Source: QHVT01 sp036387915 (GTDB taxonomy: Bacteria; Acidobacteriota; Thermoanaerobaculia; Gp7-AA8). Taken from it: DNA of 6,914 nucleotides. The notes beneath the pieces were generated by a model. The model saw only the letters and a list, made by a program, of their open reading frames with translations. It did not search any database and was not told the origin of the DNA. The position numbers were made by a program, and so were the translations under genes. Shown piece after piece: positions 4,590 to 6,914 of the stretch (positions are counted from its first letter, which is position 1; every line of letters begins with the position of its first letter). Location: contig DASVSV010000169.1 of the NCBI GenBank assembly GCA_036387915.1, positions 1-6,914 of the forward strand, read 5' to 3'.

Positions 4590-6404
4590 ATGAGCCTTCT
4601 CGGAAGGCTCGAAGACCTCTCCCTGACCGACATCATCCAGATCGTCTACCTGTCGCGCCGTACCGGCGTGCTGGAGATCATCAACGAGAGCGGGCGGCAC
4701 ACGGTCCTCTTCCGTCAGGGCCTCGTGGTCAACGCCGCGTCGCCCGAACATCCCGACCTGGTGTCGTTCCTCGACGCGTCACTGCTCGTGAACGCCGAAC
4801 AGGCCAGGCTCGTGCGGCAGATGGAGGAGAGCGGCATCCCGGCGGGCACCGCGCTGCTGGAGATGAACGTCCTCTCCAGTGACGACCTCGCGAACGCGGT
4901 GCGCCAGCGCATCCTCAACGTCGTCACGCCGCTGCTCGTCAGCAAGGAAGGGGAGTTCAACTTCATCCTCAGCGACTCGATGGGCGCCGCCGACCTGGAG
5001 TACGAGCCGGATCAGCTCTTCCGCGAGGGCGGATTCCCGCCGAACAAGCTCCTCGGCACCGGCGAAGGCGAAAAGATCAAGCCTCTGAAGGGACTGGAGG
5101 AGTCGCTGAAGGTGGGGAAGGCGCTGCTGCGCGGCTCCGCCCCCGCCGAGACCACCCCCGCCTCCCTCAACCTCGGCCTGGGCCAGCCGCTCGAGCCGCC
5201 CACGCCCGCGCCGCAACTGCCCGGCACCGCCGCTACGGCCACCGACAACGTCCTGCCCTTCCCGAGCCGCGACGAGTTCACGCCGATCGACGAGCTGCCC
5301 GACGTCGCGCCGCCGCCACCGCGTCCACCCGTCCCCGCCACGCCTCCCTCCGGCCAGTTCAAGGTCGCGGGCGGCTTGTTCGAGGTGGAGTCGCCCGACG
5401 CCGCGTATCGCAACGTCGTCCTCTTCGAGCGCAACCCTCTGGTGCGCGTGGCCGCGCGCCGCGCGTTCACGAAGCAGGGCGTGAAGATCTTCCAGTACGG
5501 CTCCCTCGAAGACGTGCGCACGTCGATGACGGACCTCTTCCGCTCCAACTCGTTCTTCGTCACGTTCCTCGAGCTGACCTCCGACGACGCCTCCGTGCGC
5601 CTCATGCAGCAGGTCAAGCGCAAGAACCCGCGGCTGCCGGTCGTCGTGATCGACGAACACGCCGACCTGCGCCGCCGTCACGATCTCCTGCGCCGCGGCG
5701 CGGACCTCTATCTCACCAAGCCTTCGCCCGCGCGCATGCAGCCGGGACTGGTCGAGGAAGAGCTCGCGCTCTTCGCCGACGAGCTGCTGCTGTTCGCCGA
5801 GCGCTCGTTCGCGCAGTGGGAACAGCTCACCGGCGGCGGCGTCGAGGCAGGGAAGAAGTTCTACGAGCAGGCCACGAAGGAAACCATCGACCGCTCGTTC
5901 GGCCTGCTGCGGCAGCTCATCAACGAGCTGTCGAACCCGAACGACATCGGCGAAGTCTCGGCCACGATCCTCCGCCTGTCCGCGGAGTACCTCGATCGCG
6001 GCGCGCTGTTCATGGCCTCCGACGACGCGTTCGTCGGCCTGGGCGGCTTCGGCGTGACGGGCGGCGGCGAGGCGATGAACGCCCGCGTCCGCGATCTCCG
6101 CATCGCGCGCACGCAGCCTTCCGTGCTCGCGGACGTGGTCGCGGCCAGCGAGGCCCATCGCGGCAAGATGCGCCGCACCCCCGCCAACATGGAGCTCATC
6201 GAGCGCCTGGGCGGCCTGCTGCCGACGGAGGTCGTCGCACTTCCGATCCTGCACGGCAACCGCGCCATTGGTATCCTGTACGGCGATAACGCGGAGCACC
6301 GCGCGCCGATCGACAGTATGACCGGCCTGGAGATTTTCCTGTCGCAGGCAGGTTATGCGTTCGGCAACGCGGTATTCGCATCCGAGAGGGCGGGGCGGCA
6401 CTGA
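4590..6404 (+). CDS. DUF4388 (PatA-type) / degenerate receiver / GAF-like signalling protein
   Basis: This is a 604-residue cytosolic protein with no signal peptide or membrane segment. Residues 1-~130 resemble the PatA-type N-terminal domain DUF4388 (LGRLEDLSLTDIIQIVYLSR, RTGVLEI, LFRQGLVVNA, then an LSSDDLANAVRQRI helix and FNFIL). Residues ~183-255 are a Pro/Ala-rich linker. Residues ~274-380 fold-match a response-regulator receiver but lack its chemistry. In strand 1 the acidic pair reads Glu280-Arg281; the phospho-acceptor position is Glu328 (TFLEL); the Thr/Ser position is Asp355. Only Lys377 (LTKP) remains. Residues ~385-440 are helical, and ~440-596 look like a GAF domain (VVALPILHGNRAIGILYGDN near 548-567). 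There is no kinase, cyclase or DNA-binding domain, so it is probably a scaffold or sensor acting through partners. The CheY-like gene 4 nt downstream is the obvious candidate partner. The DUF4388 call is firm; the GAF call is moderate; ligand and output are unknown. Confidence 0.85.
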   Translation: MSLLGRLEDLSLTDIIQIVYLSRRTGVLEIINESGRHTVLFRQGLVVNAASPEHPDLVSFLDASLLVNAEQARLVRQMEESGIPAGTALLEMNVLSSDDLANAVRQRILNVVTPLLVSKEGEFNFILSDSMGAADLEYEPDQLFREGGFPPNKLLGTGEGEKIKPLKGLEESLKVGKALLRGSAPAETTPASLNLGLGQPLEPPTPAPQLPGTAATATDNVLPFPSRDEFTPIDELPDVAPPPPRPPVPATPPSGQFKVAGGLFEVESPDAAYRNVVLFERNPLVRVAARRAFTKQGVKIFQYGSLEDVRTSMTDLFRSNSFFVTFLELTSDDASVRLMQQVKRKNPRLPVVVIDEHADLRRRHDLLRRGADLYLTKPSPARMQPGLVEEELALFADELLLFAERSFAQWEQLTGGGVEAGKKFYEQATKETIDRSFGLLRQLINELSNPNDIGEVSATILRLSAEYLDRGALFMASDDAFVGLGGFGVTGGGEAMNARVRDLRIARTQPSVLADVVAASEAHRGKMRRTPANMELIERLGGLLPTEVVALPILHGNRAIGILYGDNAEHRAPIDSMTGLEIFLSQAGYAFGNAVFASERAGRH

Positions 6405-6408
6405 CGTC

Positions 6409-6786
6409 ATGAAGATTCTCGTGGTCGAAGATTCCTCGTCGATGCGGGCCTACCTCACCACGATCATCGAGGGGGGGACGGAGAGCTATGACCTCGAGAT
6501 CGTCGAAGCGGCCAGCGGCTTCGAGGCCCTCAAGACTCTCCCGCACCACAAGTTCGACGCCATCCTGACGGACATCAACATGCCCGACATCAACGGTCTC
6601 GAACTGGTGAGCTTCCTCAAGAACCACCCCGTCCACAAGGACATCCCGATCATGGTGATCTCGACCGAATCCACCGTCGAAGACCGCCGCCGCGCCGCCG
6701 CCCTCGGCGCCGAGGAGTACCTGGTCAAGCCGTTCGACGCGGCCGATCTGGTGGAGAAGTTGCGGCGGCTGCTCAGGGTTGCCTGA
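6409..6786 (+). CDS. CheY-like single-domain response regulator
   Basis: The 125-residue protein is one complete receiver domain with no output domain. The active site is intact: Glu7-Asp8 (LVVEDSS) for metal binding, phospho-acceptor Asp55 (ILTDINMPDINGLEL), Ser85/Thr86 at the switch position (MVISTES) and Lys107 (YLVKPF). Such proteins are phosphorylated by a histidine kinase and then act by binding another protein. No kinase is in the window. ATG 6409 is preferred because it begins directly at strand 1 (MKILVVEDS); an in-frame ATG at 6355 lies inside the previous gene. The gene starts 4 nt after the preceding stop and has no clear Shine-Dalgarno sequence of its own, which suggests translational coupling to the DUF4388 protein. 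It could be a CheY of a chemotaxis or motility pathway or a dedicated partner of the upstream pseudo-receiver protein; the spacing favours the latter. Confidence 0.94.
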   Translation: MKILVVEDSSSMRAYLTTIIEGGTESYDLEIVEAASGFEALKTLPHHKFDAILTDINMPDINGLELVSFLKNHPVHKDIPIMVISTESTVEDRRRAAALGAEEYLVKPFDAADLVEKLRRLLRVA

Positions 6787-6787
6787 G
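6772..6787 (+). terminator. Weak hairpin over the stop codon of the response regulator
   Basis: CTCAGG-GTTG-CCTGAG is a perfect 6-bp stem with a 4-nt loop spanning the TGA at 6784-6786. No T-run follows, so it is only a possible end-of-operon structure. Confidence 0.2.
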
Positions 6788-6914
6788 GCGTTGCCGCGAT
6801 TCGGGTGAGGGGTTTCTGGTTGCTGATACGCCATCCTCACACCGCCAACCAACGGAACGGCTGCCAAACGTAGGGCGTGGCTTCAGCCCGCCCACCGCGG
6901 GGGAGGCGGGCTGA
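6787..6914. other. Gene-free tail of the window
   Basis: No coding region is supported on either strand. It holds a weak pairing of GTGAGG (6805-6810) with CCTCAC (6835-6840) around a 24-nt loop, and then the inverted repeat at the window edge. No convincing promoter is seen. Confidence 0.5.
6883..6914. repeat. GC-rich inverted repeat cut by the window end
   Basis: TCAGCCCGCC (6883-6892) and GGCGGGCTGA (6905-6914) are perfect 10-bp reverse complements around a 12-nt loop that contains the palindrome CCGCGG. The right arm runs to the last base, so the stem may continue (the left side reads GGCTTCAGCCCGCC). It resembles dispersed intergenic palindromes seen in GC-rich genomes, and it could also act as a terminator for the ribH cluster. 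Confidence 0.7.

Noticed and set aside
3810..4751. A 313-codon minus-strand frame across ribH and nusB
   Set aside because: It is antisense to two highly conserved genes and shows no family features.
4779..6410. A 543-codon open frame on the minus strand across the DUF4388 gene
   Set aside because: Low-complexity translation (Gly, Arg, Glu, Val runs) with no motif; the + strand frame has coherent domains and a ribosome binding site.

Overview
This is a 6.9-kb, strongly GC-rich bacterial chromosomal segment in which every supported gene lies on the + strand. The housekeeping genes (gatA, a cell-wall amidase, ribH, nusB), a large sensor with a PatA-type N-terminal domain (DUF4388), and hairpin repeats between genes suggest a high-GC Gram-negative-type lineage such as Acidobacteriota, or less likely Myxococcota. 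That placement is an inference from gene style. No phylogenetic marker was tested.

Layout: (1) bases 1-1154 hold the 3' part of gatA (glutamyl-tRNA(Gln) amidotransferase subunit A), cut by the window edge. (2) 1177-1461 encode a 94-residue probable lipoprotein with six cysteines in its mature part, 22 nt behind gatA and with a good ribosome binding site. (3) 1462-1679 is a gene-free gap nearly filled by one very large imperfect inverted repeat (1471-1638). Its loop carries two CACGTG-centred palindromes, and a promoter-like -10 box follows it. (4) 1680-3560 encode a secreted N-acetylmuramoyl-L-alanine amidase with LysM-like modules in front of the catalytic domain. (5) 3561-3657 contain a smaller hairpin that shares a 16-base motif with the large repeat, and then a near-consensus promoter. 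(6) 3658-6786 form a tight four-gene cluster: ribH, nusB, a DUF4388/pseudo-receiver/GAF protein, and a CheY-like single-domain response regulator. (7) 6787-6914 is a gene-free tail that ends in a perfect 10-bp inverted repeat cut by the window edge.

How the genes fit together: ribH (riboflavin synthesis) and nusB (rRNA antitermination) are often neighbours in bacteria. Here two signalling genes are attached directly behind them, with gaps of 18 and 4 nt. The large signalling protein carries a receiver-like domain in which the phospho-accepting Asp is replaced by Glu and other active-site residues are missing. The small regulator next to it keeps a full phosphorylation site. The pair looks like a two-part signalling module: a non-phosphorylatable scaffold or sensor plus a phosphorylatable partner.

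The most unusual points are the roughly 50-bp imperfect hairpin before the amidase, the possible leaderless starts of the amidase and of ribH (promoter -10 boxes lying 6 and 10 nt before the start codons), and the Glu-substituted pseudo-receiver. No tRNA, rRNA, CRISPR array, insertion sequence or transposase gene was seen.
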